Assembly: GCF_020520425.1 (NCBI RefSeq)
Contig: NC_079487.1
Span: 86,557,141 to 86,621,140, forward strand
Direction: 5' to 3'
DNA: 64,000 bases
Source: Spinacia oleracea
Lineage: Eukaryota > Streptophyta > Magnoliopsida > Caryophyllales > Amaranthaceae
Shown one piece after another: positions 1-12,905 of this stretch. The notes under the pieces were generated by a model. It worked only from the letters and a program-made list of their open reading frames with translations, searched no databases and was not told where the DNA came from. Position 1 is the stretch's first letter. Every line of letters begins with the position of its first letter. Position numbers and translations under genes: made by a program.

Positions 1-67
1 ACCTAGACAAACAAAACTTCATTCCCTTTGCAAATATACTACCAATACACCACCGTTAGTTCTCAAA

Positions 68-697
68 ATGAATAACCTTGTAGCTTTCTTCACCTTTACT
101 CTCTTAGTTTCTCTTTCTGATCAAGCTATTGAGCTCGACTTTTGTGTAGGAGATACTACTCTTCCAAGGGGACCTAAAGGGTTCGCTTGTAAGGATCCTG
201 CTAACGTCACCACCGATGATTTCGTATTCACTGGCTTTCGTCATGAAAGTTTCACCGCAAATCTATTTAGAAGCAACGTTACTTTAGGATTTGTGGATAA
301 TTTCCCAGCTTTGAATGGTTTAGGTATTTCCATGGCAAGATTAGACTTTGCTGTTGGTGGAGTTATACCAGTACACTCCCACCGAACATCAGAAGTTATA
401 ATCGTGACAAGAGGGTCTATAATTGCAGGATTTATTGATGCAACTAATAATGCATTCTACAGAAGGCTTGAGGTTGGAGATGTTATGATCTTCCCACAAA
501 CCATGCTTCACTTTCAAATCAACGTTGGCAGAACCCCGGCTACTGCCATTGTTAGCTTGAACGGTGCAAACCCTGCGGTCCAATTCACCACCACCTCCTT
601 ATTTGCTGGCAATTTACCTGCTCATATTGCTCAACAAATCACTCTTCTAAGCCAAGACGAAGTAATGAGAATGAAGAGGCTATTTGGCACCGCTTAG
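68..697 (+). CDS. Germin-like protein (secreted cupin)
   Basis: Intronless 209-aa ORF. Residues 1-20 form a hydrophobic signal peptide, so the product is probably secreted to the apoplast. Cys26 and Cys41 match the germin N-terminal disulfide pair. The first cupin motif (about 101-115) carries His103, His105 and Glu109, and the second (about 137-154) carries His148, giving the complete 3-His/1-Glu manganese site of the family. NVT sequons at 46 and 70 could be glycosylated. Length and layout match the germin-like / auxin-binding ABP19 subgroup. Known members act as oxalate oxidase, superoxide dismutase or pyrophosphatase, and the sequence alone does not say which applies. The ATG follows an A-rich leader, and a poly(A) signal lies 42 bp after the stop. 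The promoter is outside the window. Confidence 0.93.
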   Translation: MNNLVAFFTFTLLVSLSDQAIELDFCVGDTTLPRGPKGFACKDPANVTTDDFVFTGFRHESFTANLFRSNVTLGFVDNFPALNGLGISMARLDFAVGGVIPVHSHRTSEVIIVTRGSIIAGFIDATNNAFYRRLEVGDVMIFPQTMLHFQINVGRTPATAIVSLNGANPAVQFTTTSLFAGNLPAHIAQQITLLSQDEVMRMKRLFGTA

Positions 698-738
698 TTT
701 TTTTTTTTTCTCACTAAAGTTAAATTATTAGTTTTCTC

Positions 739-744
739 AATAAA
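739..744 (+). terminator. Poly(A) signal of the germin-like gene
   Basis: AATAAA hexamer 42 bp downstream of the TAG stop, after a T-rich run. It is the only canonical hexamer close behind the gene. Confidence 0.5.
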
Positions 745-1057
745 TGTATGAGACATTGTACGTGTTTGTGTTATCTTTCATATTCATCCTTTAAAGTGTA
801 AGCAAATTTACCTTGTATTTCATGTAACATTGAATTGAAACAAATGTTTTTCCCTATTAAGCTTTGGTCTGCTACTCCATTATAGATAGATGATATTTCT
901 TGATTGAAATCCTCTCGGGTCATCAGTTTAAAAAAATACAAATAACTTTGGAGATGTATTTTACATAGAATTCTCATTGATTGCTAATCCATCCCATAGA
1001 GATTTGTTTGGCATTCTGCTGCAATTTAGAAGGTGGACCATGATGCACAATGAATAT

Positions 1058-1128
<71 letters not shown>

Positions 1129-1989
1129 TGTATATATTTTTATAAATAGTGAAATAATATATTACTTTTTATAACAAAAAAGTGAAATATTATATCGGAT
1201 GTTCTTTTGTCGTAGTGTCATGTTCTTTTGCTTATCCACATATGTTCTTTTGTTGCACCACGCTCAATGTGCATCATGGTCCATAGTCCACGGATTGGTA
1301 TTCTGCTTGTGCCAAACTAGAAAGTAAAAACCTACAAAAAATGTTCGTCTACTTTGTATGCCTACTTGCATAAATATAGTGATATGACTTACCCTAAAAT
1401 GGGTGTTTGGGACTCATATACGAAGTATATAATAATATCGTACACTAGTTCAACTACGAGTATACTCTTAGTCTTATATTCCAATTTTTCTTGCCTTGTA
1501 CTTTTCTTATATTTCCTTGTATTTTCCTTATCTAAGCTTTCTATCACTTTTCTTTTAAGTTTCTAGGCTTTAGATATGATTATTATGTTTCTGTCTATCC
1601 AGTGTTCATTAGAAATTTTTAGTTAATTCAAAGTAAACCTAATTAGGGGTATGAACCAATACCCCTCACCAGAAGTTGTCTTTGCTTAATCAATAGCGTT
1701 GTTGTAATCCTTTAATTGATAATGTGATCGTTTATTTTTAAGCTTTCTAGAGTCAACAAAGTCTCCTCGAGCCGATACGCTCGCGTCCTTGGCCTTACTT
1801 GTGACTGCTGTGCGCACACAAGTCAAAGATCGACGCTCGCATCCAATTGACAAGAGTGCTCCTTTCAGAAACCTTTGCTCGCTCGTGCTTCACGAGCCCG
1901 GCCTTCGACTTTGTTCCGTACAAGGCTTGCGCCCTTACCACCTACTAGGTAAAAGTGTGTCGCGCAATCCTGTTCCCAAAATATTCGAA
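745..1989. other. Gene-free spacer
   Basis: No convincing gene. It holds the 3' flank of the germin-like gene, a long (AT)n tract and, from about 1740, a GC-richer stretch of unknown origin next to the copia remnant. Short ORFs here have no recognisable domain. Confidence 0.5.
1060..1124. repeat. (AT)n microsatellite
   Basis: About 32 uninterrupted AT dinucleotides; likely length-polymorphic. Confidence 0.97.
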
Positions 1990-2345
1990 CCGTGACACTA
2001 AAAATCCTCTATTACACCCCCTCAATTTGTGCATGGCGAATCACGTGCGGATTGGACCTAAAAAACTGAAAACGCTGACCCGACAAACCCTTTGCCAAAA
2101 TGTCAGCGATTTGTAACTCAATAGGGACATGACATACAACTAAAGCACCATGAACAACACGCGCCCAAACAAAATTATAATATATCTTGATATGTTTACT
2201 ACGATCATGCTAAACCGGATTCACTTAAAGATAAGACGCATAAACATTATCACAAAATAATTTTACAGGTCAGCTAACAAGGAACGAATCCAAAATGTGT
2301 CATGTACCATGTATGCAACAACACAATACTCTGCTTCCTGCATAT
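1990..2345 (-). pseudogene. Ty1/copia pol remnant (RNase H C-terminus)
   Basis: Read on the minus strand, the fragment shows the end of a copia polyprotein: an EAEY motif near 2320-2335, a degenerate DN-V-A segment, and an ADIL-AKGLS segment near 2090-2115 matching the usual ADIF-TKGL end. A line resembling the element's 3' untranslated start follows. It is broken by several stops and frameshifts, and no LTR pair could be drawn. It is unrelated to the two long copia elements further on. Confidence 0.65.
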
Positions 2346-2793
2346 TTTGCATCTCTTTTGGGTGTCATTCTGTTGCACGTAGAAATTTTGAATGGCGAAG
2401 GGTAATTTGTTTCACAAGGTTTAGGACATCCCCTTCGCCTTTTTGCCAACCAAAAGTTATCAGCAACGGAGGTAATAAACTAATAATAGTTATCAGCAAC
2501 ATAATATGTAAGTGTAACTTAATCTTGAATTATTGCCTCTTTGTGTCAGCTCTTGAGTCGCTAAAAAAGTGCGTGCTTCAATAAGAATTGTTCGAATACA
2601 AAAGAATAAATTCCGCTCTGTAAATACTAAATACACATATTATGCTCTACGCTAGAAAGGCCTAAAATCACCATTTGCCTAAACAATGATTATCATTTCC
2701 CCTCGCCCTGCCCCTCAAAAAATCAGGAGTAAAATCCGTTTCTAATTGCCTGAATTCCCAACTTGAGTTGGATATTCTTATTGTTCTTTGAAA

Positions 2794-5700
2794 TCAAGCA
2801 GCACAAGAGTACTGACGTACAAAAATTTTTTGTCTGACAAGCTCGTCAAGATCATGAACAATCTTGAAAACGGCATCTGGCCTTGCATGCTTCAACGCAT
2901 TCTGTGACATTATCTGCAGCTCGTTTGCTTTCGGACCAAACCATTGAGAAACAGTTTTGGCTATTTCCTTGGGCGACTTCAAATATTTTCCAATACCATT
3001 TTCTATAACATACGGCACATTTCCTGCTTCCTGCACCAAACAGCATGCCCAGTGATTCAGTAAAGGGGGATGTGGTCCATTGGGAAACATAACAGATATG
3101 AAGAACAACTTCAAAGAGGGTGAGCATTCAAGTGTTCATGTCAAAATTATGCCGCCCTATTATATTAGAAATAGTACAATTCTATTAGAAATAGTATTCC
3201 CTTCATCTGGAAAAAAATAGTCACATAGTCCAAAGCCATCGTAGTTAAAATTTTAACATGAATTGAACGGATATCTTCAATGATACTTAAGCTATGGATT
3301 ATCGCTCAAGGGGAGGTTTCCTATGAAATCTAATCATAATAGCCCCTACTTCCTCCATCCTTTTATTATTTTCACACATCTGTAATTTGTTTATCCCAAA
3401 TTTTTTCATCACGTTTCTCTCTAACAATGCCACATTCCCCACTATATCCTCCCTGTATTTGTGCAAACCCTGTTCAGAAAAAAATTTGTTATTCCCCGAA
3501 AGGTGATTACTCATTTATCTGCACATCCCAAAATAGTAATTGTGATTTACAATACTATTTCTGAACAAAGAATGTAGAGATAAACAGGGAAAAGGAAGAG
3601 TGTGGAAACCAGGAAAGAAAAGCCTCTGGCTCTAAGAAAGTAATGCAAGTATATGACGAAACATCTTCATATTGTCAAAAATGTCAAATGAAGTTTTGAA
3701 AGTGGTGACCGGATTCCTCACCTGCTCATCTAATATGCAGGAATTTATCCTAGCTTCAAACTTTCAATGTATCTAGTTTCCTGAGCAGAGTTGTGTGTTT
3801 TCTCCAACCATAGTACCTAAACTTTCAATGTCTCTCAGTTTGACTACTCTTAAACTTGTAGAACTTGGACAGCGCATTGGACACGTATTTGACAAATGAC
3901 AAGAATAGCAAACACCGAGCAATGTGTGCAGTTGTAATTTAATACAATTAAGACAAATTGATGTATACCTGCCCGGCAATGTAATCATTTAATATGATGG
4001 GTAGTCCTCGAATCATTGCTTCTGCAATCGTTCCAGGGCCAGCCTGAAAAAAGCCAAATTAGAATACAGATAATGAAAAACTGACAATCTTCCAGATATA
4101 ATGATGTTTACCTTTGTTATAATACAATCACAAGCTCCCATGCACTCCTCTATTTTAGTAACAAAGCCCTTCACCTGAAATTTTCAAATAGCCATCAATT
4201 TTTAATCTTGAAGCATTTGTTGAAAGAAGCACAGCAAAACGTAAAAGTAGTAGAGCTGAACAGAACCAAACTGAGATGGGACTTGGATCCCTTTAGCTAG
4301 GCTAAGCCAAAGCTCAGCTCAAGTTCGGTTAAAACTGGGTTTCGAGCTGAAATGTGCTGACTATTGAGCCCTAGCACAGTAATGATCAGATAAGGTTTTG
4401 CTTAATTTGACACTTCGATTTTATTCAAGTACTTTTCAACAATTATTAAATACTTATAATAAACCTAAAGTAATCAATTACTATTGTAAGAAAACGAAAC
4501 AAGCTGAGTCTTAGCACGAACTCCAAACCGCGGTTCTCATGAAAGGACTCAAATTGAGCTCAAGCTGTCAAGACTTGGCAAACTTCAACTGAGCCGTAGC
4601 TCGAGCTAAAAGCTTGCGGAGGCAGCCTTGCTCGGACAGCTAGGACTCGGCCAGTTTGCATATATCCCTAAAAGGACAAGGTTTAGGTGTGTGACGCCCT
4701 TTCATTAGCAATTGACACAAAACTACCCAGCAGACCAGCATATAGTCCAGTATACCTGTACAGGGATCTTCCAGTCAATTGAACTCAGCTTTCCGGCAAG
4801 CTTTTTGTTGCGACCACAAATCACAAGAAGTTGACCTGTTGGCTCACCAAGGTTAGCATCATATAACGCATTTCCAAGAGCTCGTGCAGTAGCCTCAATA
4901 GGCCCCATGCCTTCCCCTCCTCCCATTAACAGAACAGCAGGAAGATGCTCATCCATTCCAAGTTCCTTACGTAACTCATTCTGAGGAAATAAATATATAT
5001 ATATATATATATTAGAAATACGACTGATACGAGAAACTGATACGCCAACTAAAAAGGGGCAAAATATACAAAAAAGATGGGGAAATTTTTCAATCTTAAG
5101 AAATCCAATAAAAATATTAAACAAGCAGTAAGCAGAGTATTGACTATCAATATTACAATGTCACCAAAATTATGCTTGTAAGAGAAAAGCCAATCTTAAC
5201 CAACAGAAATAGAAAACATGAGTACACAACAGAGCCAGCTTGGCAGCTTACACGTCACGGCAAAGATATAGGTTCGTCCATAATCACAGTACAGTTACCA
5301 ACAAATTACAACTGGAGTATAGAAACAAAAATGAAATGAAAACGTAGACAAACCTTTGGCCTAACAGACCTAACAAAGGACGGCCGCACAGGAAGACCAT
5401 AAACTTTTATTTGGGAAGGCTGTAGACCAGCTTTTGTTGCTCTTTTAGCCACCTCATTTGAAGGGCAGTAGCACCTTGTTACAAGCTTATGAAACCTATA
5501 ACAAGAAGGAAGAAAAAGAAAAGGTCAGGGATCAATTCACAATCTTGTTACAAAATACAAATCATAATACCTACATAAAGGAAAACCACACAACCTACCA
5601 CGTAGGATGACAGGTGCTCAAATCTGTAACTACTGTAGTGAAGACAATTTTCTCAAGAAGGCCTCTACCCCTCAAGATACGAAGTGGAACATGTTGCATC

Positions 5701-8700
5701 AGAGGATGCACACTGATGATAATATCTGGCTGGTATTTCATCAACCCTCTGGCCACCTCTCTGCCAAGAAATTTAGAAGCAACGTTAGCCTTGAGGTGAC
5801 AAAGCAATTATTTAGCTAGCGCAGAACATATTCTTCAACAACAGAGCCAGTGACAACAAATTCATCATCCGAAAAACACATTAGACAGTCAGATAAGGAT
5901 CTTAAAAGAAAACATTAGCTATAATCAAGCTACTTTGTCATTCACAAATCACAACAGATCCCCTCAGCAGTACATCGTTATACAACACATGTGCTTCCAA
6001 TAAAATAAATGCAAATAAGTAGGACAACCATAAGTATATAACCAATACAATAACAGTAATTAAGGACCAAAATGGGGGTCACTTCCACACAATAATCAAT
6101 AAAAAGAACACTCAACGCCTTTGTTATGGAAACAGAAAAGCACCTGGAAGAACATATTTAAATTAAATAAAGGGAACTGAATCCCCTACAGTAAAAAGGT
6201 TTTTAAATTTACCCTTTACAAAATGCACTGACTCTGTTTGGTAACAAACAGTACACACTTTCACGTATCGGGATGCAAAGTGAAATTGCAGTGTTAAACA
6301 ACTCAATAAGAAGACACCTTCCCCTAAAATAAGTTTACTTATGCTTCTATATCAACCTCACCGCAAAAGTGGATATAACAGTATAAGATAGCATGCATTT
6401 TCACATTACTTCCTATACGAATAGTTATTGCATGATCATGAACCAACCCTTCACAACAGGTATTTAGCAGTTCCTTTACATAAAAGCCAGAGAGATAGTT
6501 ACTTGTGACTTGCAAGGGTCGGATTGTCGGAGTAATAATCCAGAACTATATTTTCCTTCCTATACTGCTATATACCACAGTGGCAAGGCTCCTTATCTAT
6601 CAAATCACCAATCAAGCAATTAGTGATTGACAACCAGTCCACTAGATGAATTCTGCTCATTTATTGTTCCCAATTGCTTTCATCTATAATATCATTATAA
6701 CTCCAAAGCAAGACATGCCACACCGCTATGTGTCGCACTTTTCTTTTTACTCGACGTGACATGGCCACACATAAGCGAATACATGGGCACTGTGCTTTCA
6801 ACTAAATTACAATTATCCATTCACTTCAAAAAATAATGCCTCTAACAAGATTCAAACCCATTCATTCAATAGTGTGAAAGAAGTACCATCTAAGTTGCAT
6901 AGTTTTTATGTCAAATTGTCAATTATTTCAACCCAATCTTTAAAAATTGCATTTCAAAATATAAAATAAAGACTAACATGAATCTAAGTAATGAGTAAAA
7001 TATATACATACCAATCAATGAAATGAAATCTATTTATCACGTAACTATTATATCTCCAATTTTAAATTTTAATATTTCAATGATAATCATGTTTGTTTTA
7101 AAAAATTAATATCATATTACCTGAAATGACCAATGACCTGGGGCATCGTCCGGGCCAATAACTAGTTACTTATCCAAATAATTATCCTTAAAAAATAAAG
7201 ATTCTTCACATACACAAGTGATTAAGTAGTCGGATCATTTTGTTCTCTAAAAAAATTGTTGGATAATTTTATCCAATCATTTGTCTTGGACATAGGCTTT
7301 CTAAGTTTCTAGATATCTAAGACTGGTAGATGCAAAGGTGAGCCGTACATTACTAGTGGTACAGCGGTAAAAATAAATTTCTAGAAACCAGTCTCTCATT
7401 CAAGTCATCTTTCTTCCTTCACTGGATAAAAACTGAATGTCTCTCACATCCCAAGGATCAGCAACATAAGTATTTTGAATACAAGCATAATAAAGACATA
7501 CGTAGTACTTGTTACATCCAAAGTTTCATCTCGAACAAAATCACAGCTATGTACTTCTTTTTCTTAGGAAACATAAAAGAGTCTTACATTAGAGTAACAG
7601 GCTCACCGTGCTATGAATACAGAGGTCGCAGCAAAATTTGATTGATGGATTACACGAGGAGATGTACCATAATACATCATTTTCCACAGAGGGCCATGTT
7701 TCACCAAGAAGTTATAGCTCCTTGGTAATTGATTAAATGGCCAAGGAGTATGCTCAGACCATAAATCAGTAACGAATACCTGCAATTACCACTGTTTAAA
7801 AACAATACAATCAACGAATATACACATGAATGCAACCATCCCCTTTTCTACATCTCCCAAAACAAGCACTCAATCACAAATTAAATGGAAAGAAACCATA
7901 AACTTAGCACCAAACCAATCCACAAGGACATGATCAACAAAAATGATGCAATCTACGAATATACACATGAATGCAACCATCCCATTTTATATATCTCAAA
8001 TAGACAAATAGGCACAAAATCAAGCCACAAGGCATGATCAACCAGAACTACTCTCGTAATAGCTAAATGCAGTTTCTTCACTTATCAAAAGGCATATTGC
8101 AAATTTTCAATCACGAGTTTCTAAACTCACACACAACACAACGTCAATAGTGTGACCTACCCATATCAAGTTACTAAGATAAATCAACAAAATCAAACTT
8201 TCATTCTACTACAACCTAAGAAGATCAAGCTGATATTAGCAATTAAAAACTCTAAAAATGCTCACAATTAACATCTACATTAAACTTCATGTATAGATAG
8301 AATCAATTACTCTATAATAAGACCTGATAATCATCACCAAACTCTTCATTGAAAGCAGCCTTGATAGCTTCGGCAGAAGCCCTGTGACCACCTCCGGTAT
8401 CGCTCATCAAAATAAGAACTCGCTTAGGGGATTCAGGCTCAACTGCATTAACAGGCACTCTAACATCCTCCAAAACACCATGTCCATTATCACTCACCCC
8501 ATTACTCTCCCCGGAATTAAGACCAATTGAAGAAAACCCAAGTGGGATTCTATCACAATGGAGCCTAATTACCCTATTAAAATCACTCAAAATCCTCTTC
8601 AAATTAGAACCCTCTTTGCTAAAACTCAGTGAATTGACGAATTTGTACCTGTTTTGAGTGGCTAATCCACCGAAATGCACGGAATTGGAAGAAAATGAAG

Positions 8701-8815
8701 AATACCCATTTGAGTTATTGCCATGCAAACTTGAATTTAGAACAAAATTGCCCAATTTTGGCACAAAATCAAGCAAATTTGAGGGCTCTGAAGTGACTGT
8801 TGAAGGATGAGACAT
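2794..8815 (-). CDS. MGD1: Monogalactosyldiacylglycerol synthase, chloroplastic
   Basis: Transfers galactose from UDP-galactose to diacylglycerol at the inner chloroplast envelope, making the main thylakoid lipid. Eight exons, all with GT-AG borders and consistent phase: 8324-8815, 7607-7779, 5599-5760, 5354-5495, 4756-4980, 4112-4174, 3969-4043, 2794-3030. They sum to 522 aa. Residues 1 to about 125 are Ser/Asn-rich and look like a transit peptide. The N-terminal glycosyltransferase lobe opens with [13 protein letters not shown] at 138-150. The GT28 lobe carries MGGGEG at 342-347 and, across the exon 6/7 junction, TKAGPGT at 418-424, the nucleotide-sugar site. No breaks are visible. The start is the only ATG giving a transit peptide. 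It is a type A (MGD1) form because of the long N-terminal extension. Confidence 0.96.
5761..7606 (-). other. Intron 2 of MGDG synthase gene
   Basis: 1,846-bp AT-rich intron. No transposon termini or embedded coding sequence were recognised. The other introns are 544, 103, 373, 581, 68 and 938 bp. The 581-bp one (4175-4755) holds an AGCTCAAGCT-rich patch at about 4290-4640 that may be an old short element. Confidence 0.8.
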
Positions 8816-9200
8816 TGCCAGATTATGGGTCTTTTTTGGGATTATTGAAAACGAGATTTAACAATTCCTAAGTGGGTATCATTGGAAATATTGTGTGATT
8901 TGAGTTTGATTTAAATACAGCAGGTAAAGAAAAGAAGAAACACAGAAAAAAGATGGGTTTTTGGACGGAGAAAGAACTGTAGAAAAACCTATTAGGTGAG
9001 AGATAAGCGAGTAGGGGAAGGGGGGAAATCTAGGAAGGGATTGGGAACCACAAACACAGGATTTAATTTTTCTTTATGGGAAAAAATTGAAAATCTTGAA
9101 GTTAGTGGAAATTCAATCTAAAAGGTTGAATGTCCTGTCACAGCTAAAAACAAAACAAATTTACTTTGTACTCAGTGTGTGATTACACTATTGATTTGTA
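8816..9200 (-). promoter_or_regulatory. 5' leader and probable promoter of MGDG synthase
   Basis: About 95 bp upstream of the ATG the minus strand reads TATTTAAAT (8909-8917), a weak TATA-like box. The 5' leader is A/G-rich. No other element is supported. Confidence 0.35.
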
Positions 9201-9829
9201 ACAGTTATTGATCGATCAATCACGCACAAATCAACAAAAGTGTGTTGTAAGAGGAGTATTATCGAAAATTTATGGGAAAAGTTTTGAGAATAATTGATTA
9301 GTTTCGAAGATTTGATCTATCTTAGAAAACGTAGCTTCTATAAATTAGGAGTTCGTTCAAAAATTCCTTTTAATTTAAGCTTGGTAATTTGTTATATCAA
9401 TTTTGGCATTTTGAATATTTTTAAGTCCACTTTACCGAAAAGTCTTGTAGCCACAAGGTAGTGCTCCATAGTTAAGTATATTATGGACTAACAAATAGTA
9501 GTGTTTGTATTGATTCGTTTCCCCAAATCATCATTATATGTTTGTATTGATTTGTTTCCCCAATTCATCATTACTTTAGCGGAACTTGATTCGAAATAAT
9601 AAAATGTTCGAGCAATATTCCCCTCAAAAGAAAAAGTATATTATGGACAAAAAACAAAAATATTTCATAAAGGTATATCAATATTTTTATACACGGTAAA
9701 ATACAGTAGGCCTATATTGGATGATGGGGACGGTTTTAAAAAAAAGATAACAAATTGACTAGGCCCTCCGAACATCATTTAACCTATTATAGGTGAAAAA
9801 AATAGCGGTAATAATATTTAATGTATGGA

Positions 9830-9864
<35 letters not shown>

Positions 9865-11282
9865 ACATATATAAATTTACGTGAATTTTCATTACCACAT
9901 GTATTTTCATTACCACATGTATTTAAGTGTAAGTCTTATTATTATGGACTTCGACATAAAGTTATAAAATAGCACACAATCGTGATAATCGGTATATATT
10001 TACCAACTAACAACTAATTACCAAACACTTATGTACAAATCAGTAATACAATCACCTTCTAGTTAAACTAACTAATACTAGACATATATGCACGCGATGA
10101 GTGCGAGATTATATAAAAACTAAAAATTGTAGTTTACATCTAATCACAACAAATGATAGCAAGAAAAATTGTGTGTAAAGTTTATCATAAAGAATATCTC
10201 TATTTAAAAACATCTAGATAGTGAAACAATGTAATTTTTTTACCCTTTATATGATGAACAATCTAAATTGTATTACATGTAGTACCAAAGTAAATAAATT
10301 AAACATCTAGAATAGTGAGATTGTATTTTTGTCATTTATTTTATCCCTCCATTTCTACCTTCGATTTTGCATACTTTTATTTTCTTTTTTCGTCCATTAT
10401 AAAAATCTAAAATTATATATTCGTTTACCAAAATTATTAATTCTTTATTATTATTTAAACATTATTATAACTTTACAGTAATATTATTCACCAAATTACT
10501 CATAAAACCAAATTTCTCTTTATGGCATCTCATAAAGTCAATTGCAACACATTATAATAAAGTCTGAAATATTATTTGATATTTTTTTTTATCTTTTTAT
10601 TGATCTTAATTTAGTGAGAGATTTGAAATTGAGAAACATTATGAGATTGTATAATTGTTTCTCTGTAGGACAATGAGAGATTACAGGCGTTCTTTCCATC
10701 ATTAAATGAGATACTTTAAACTTCTTTGGCTTCTTTATTTGCTTTTTTGCATGATGCAAAAATTACATAATTTTGTTCTCATATTGCACAACTATATTGT
10801 CATATGGCATAATTGTATTGTCATACTGCACAATAGTAGGATTCTATGCAAGATTTGAATTAGAGGTTTGTAATTAGTGGTTAATTTGACATTAAATGAT
10901 CGGTTTAAATATTAATTAAATTCAGTTTGATAAAACAATTGTTTTTTAATTAATCCAATTAAATTGAAGATATATTGTTTTTTAATGAATCCAATTAAAT
11001 TGAAGATATTTTAGACTATTTTATAGGGGACATCAAAATTTCATTTACGATAATGACCTTAGGAATTTCCTTATAGAATAGAGATACTTTGTAATTGATG
11101 TGGATGCTACGGAGTAATTTACTTAGTTGATAAAGTTTTGAATAAGTGATAGAGTGGTACTTAAGACCCTGGAATTGAATCTCATCTACATCAAATCCTA
11201 TTTTTTTTCCACACATTTTAATTATTACATATATTAAATTATAAAATTACACACAATTATGATAGCGGGTACGGAGTATTAA
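9201..11282. other. AT-rich intergenic DNA
   Basis: No gene, LTR pair or clear terminal inverted repeats. Contains an (AT)n tract at about 9832-9861 and a short duplicated phrase around 9895-9920. The block at 11025-11080 resembles the tandemly duplicated sequence at 60598-60731, so part of it is a dispersed repeat. Confidence 0.6.
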
Positions 11283-11594
11283 GAGCATCTCCAATGGTTG
11301 TAGCTAGGGACTAGCTTGAAATTTATAAAAGTTTCAAGCTAATAGCTAGACCATTGAAGTGAAAATAATAAATTAGTTTGGCTAAGCAAATTAGCTTAAA
11401 CAAGCTAATTTGCTTGACAACTAGCTTCCAAAAGTTCCAATTAATAAATTGACAAGTGGGACAAGTAGGACCAATTTAAATAACAAGCTAGTTGCTAGCC
11501 ATTGGAGTACAAATTAGCTAGATAATGAATTAGCTTGAAATCTTATGTGACATAACAAGCTAATTGTCAAATTAACTAACCATTGTAGATGCTC
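11283..11594. mobile_element. PIF/Harbinger-like MITE
   Basis: 312 bp. The terminal inverted repeats begin GAGCATCTCCAATGGTT on the left and end AACCATTGTAGATGCTC on the right. Both sides are flanked by TAA, matching the TWA target preference of PIF/Harbinger. The interior repeats TAGCTTGAAA in both orientations. No coding capacity. Confidence 0.75.
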
Positions 11595-12429
11595 TAATGT
11601 ATTAATCTCATCTACACAGTTTCATTATCGTTCGTGCGCTTTTGATTGATGTTGAGCCGTTAAAAACTCATAACTTGACCCAAATCAAATGCAATTCATC
11701 AAGTAATCATAAAAGAAAAAGGACTATTCATTGCCGTCCAATTGCATGTTATAAATGTGTCAAAGCAACGTTGTAAATACTATAGACCAATGAATATCCA
11801 CCGTCCAGAGTTACCAATTACAGTATGAACAACTTTAAAATATGCAAAATGTTAAATATCAACTCCTTTAAAACATAACAAATTTGATTGGAGAAGACTT
11901 TTTCCGACAAATAACAAGTCAACTCTGATTTTCATGCGTAGGATTCGACTAATATCCATTCAACTTATCACCCATTCATCATTTCTACGGTGTCCCAAAA
12001 TATTCATATCGATTTTATCGGTTCGCTTAAGATAATTTAATTGACTTATTATTAATATTAGGTTTATTTTTATATAGTTAGTAGAAAATGTATCAATTTT
12101 TTGAGGGTGGTGAAAGTGATTTTTTAAAAAAATTTAAGATGTTAGGAATACAAGTGAGACCTCAGGTAAGTGAGAAAAACAATATAGAATTAGAAAAATA
12201 TGTTATTTATAGAAACGGTGCAACTGTGCAAGTATTCTGAGACGGCTTTATAGGGAAAGTGGTGCAAGTATTTCGGGACAGAGAGATTAGTTTATAAATT
12301 ATACGGACTAATATATTGGGTACAAAAATCTATTTTAATTTCTTCAAATTGATACAGAACAATTGAGGTCTGCTAAAAGTTGTTATTAACCATTTGCTTA
12401 ACCGAGTTGATACTAAACAATTTTCAAAA
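11595..12429. other. Intergenic DNA
   Basis: No recognisable gene or element boundary. Confidence 0.5.
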
Positions 12430-12690
12430 CTTGTTTTATAAACGAACTCGAATATGAACACATTTATACTCCTTGTCATAAGTGAAGTTAAAGAAGTTTG
12501 GAAAACACCATGGGAGCTCCATAATGTTATTAAGGATATCAAATTACTACTTCAGCACTTCCATAGTGTTCAGATTCAGCATGTTTACAGAGAAGCGAAT
12601 AGAGCGCCAAATTGGATAGCAAATGTAGGGCATCTTCTTGCGCATCCCATGTATATTGACACTTGTAATAGCCCGCAGTCATAGTCCATT
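12430..12690 (+). pseudogene. LINE remnant (RNase H-like domain)
   Basis: A short reading frame (12454-12684) contains the end of the plant LINE RNase H fold, with the HVYREANR motif followed by a W/A/N stretch as in RVT_3 domains. The upstream reverse transcriptase is absent, consistent with 5' truncation. The following sequence runs into the (TA)n tract, which may mark the original 3' tail. Confidence 0.6.
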
Positions 12691-12751
12691 GTAAACGACA
12701 ACTACTTAGGAGTTATCATCGTGCGGAGGGGCTCCTAAGTTTTTCTTCTTA

Positions 12752-12753
<2 letters not shown>

Positions 12754-12813
<60 letters not shown>
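12754..12813. repeat. (TA)n microsatellite
   Basis: About 30 TA dinucleotides. The Stowaway-like element starts directly at its end, as expected for an element that targets TA. Confidence 0.95.
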
Positions 12814-12814
<1 letters not shown>

Positions 12815-12905
12815 TCCCTCCGTCCCGGAATACTTGACCTGTTTTCCTTATCGGGCCGTCCCTTAATACTTGACCTGTTTCTAAAAATGGAAATATTCTA
12901 ACAAT

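Noticed and set aside
977..1174. ORF with a long Ile-Tyr run
   Set aside because: Translation of the (AT)n tract.
1789..1995. 68-aa ORF in GC-richer DNA
   Set aside because: No start context, domain or splice structure; adjoins a copia remnant and is probably repeat.
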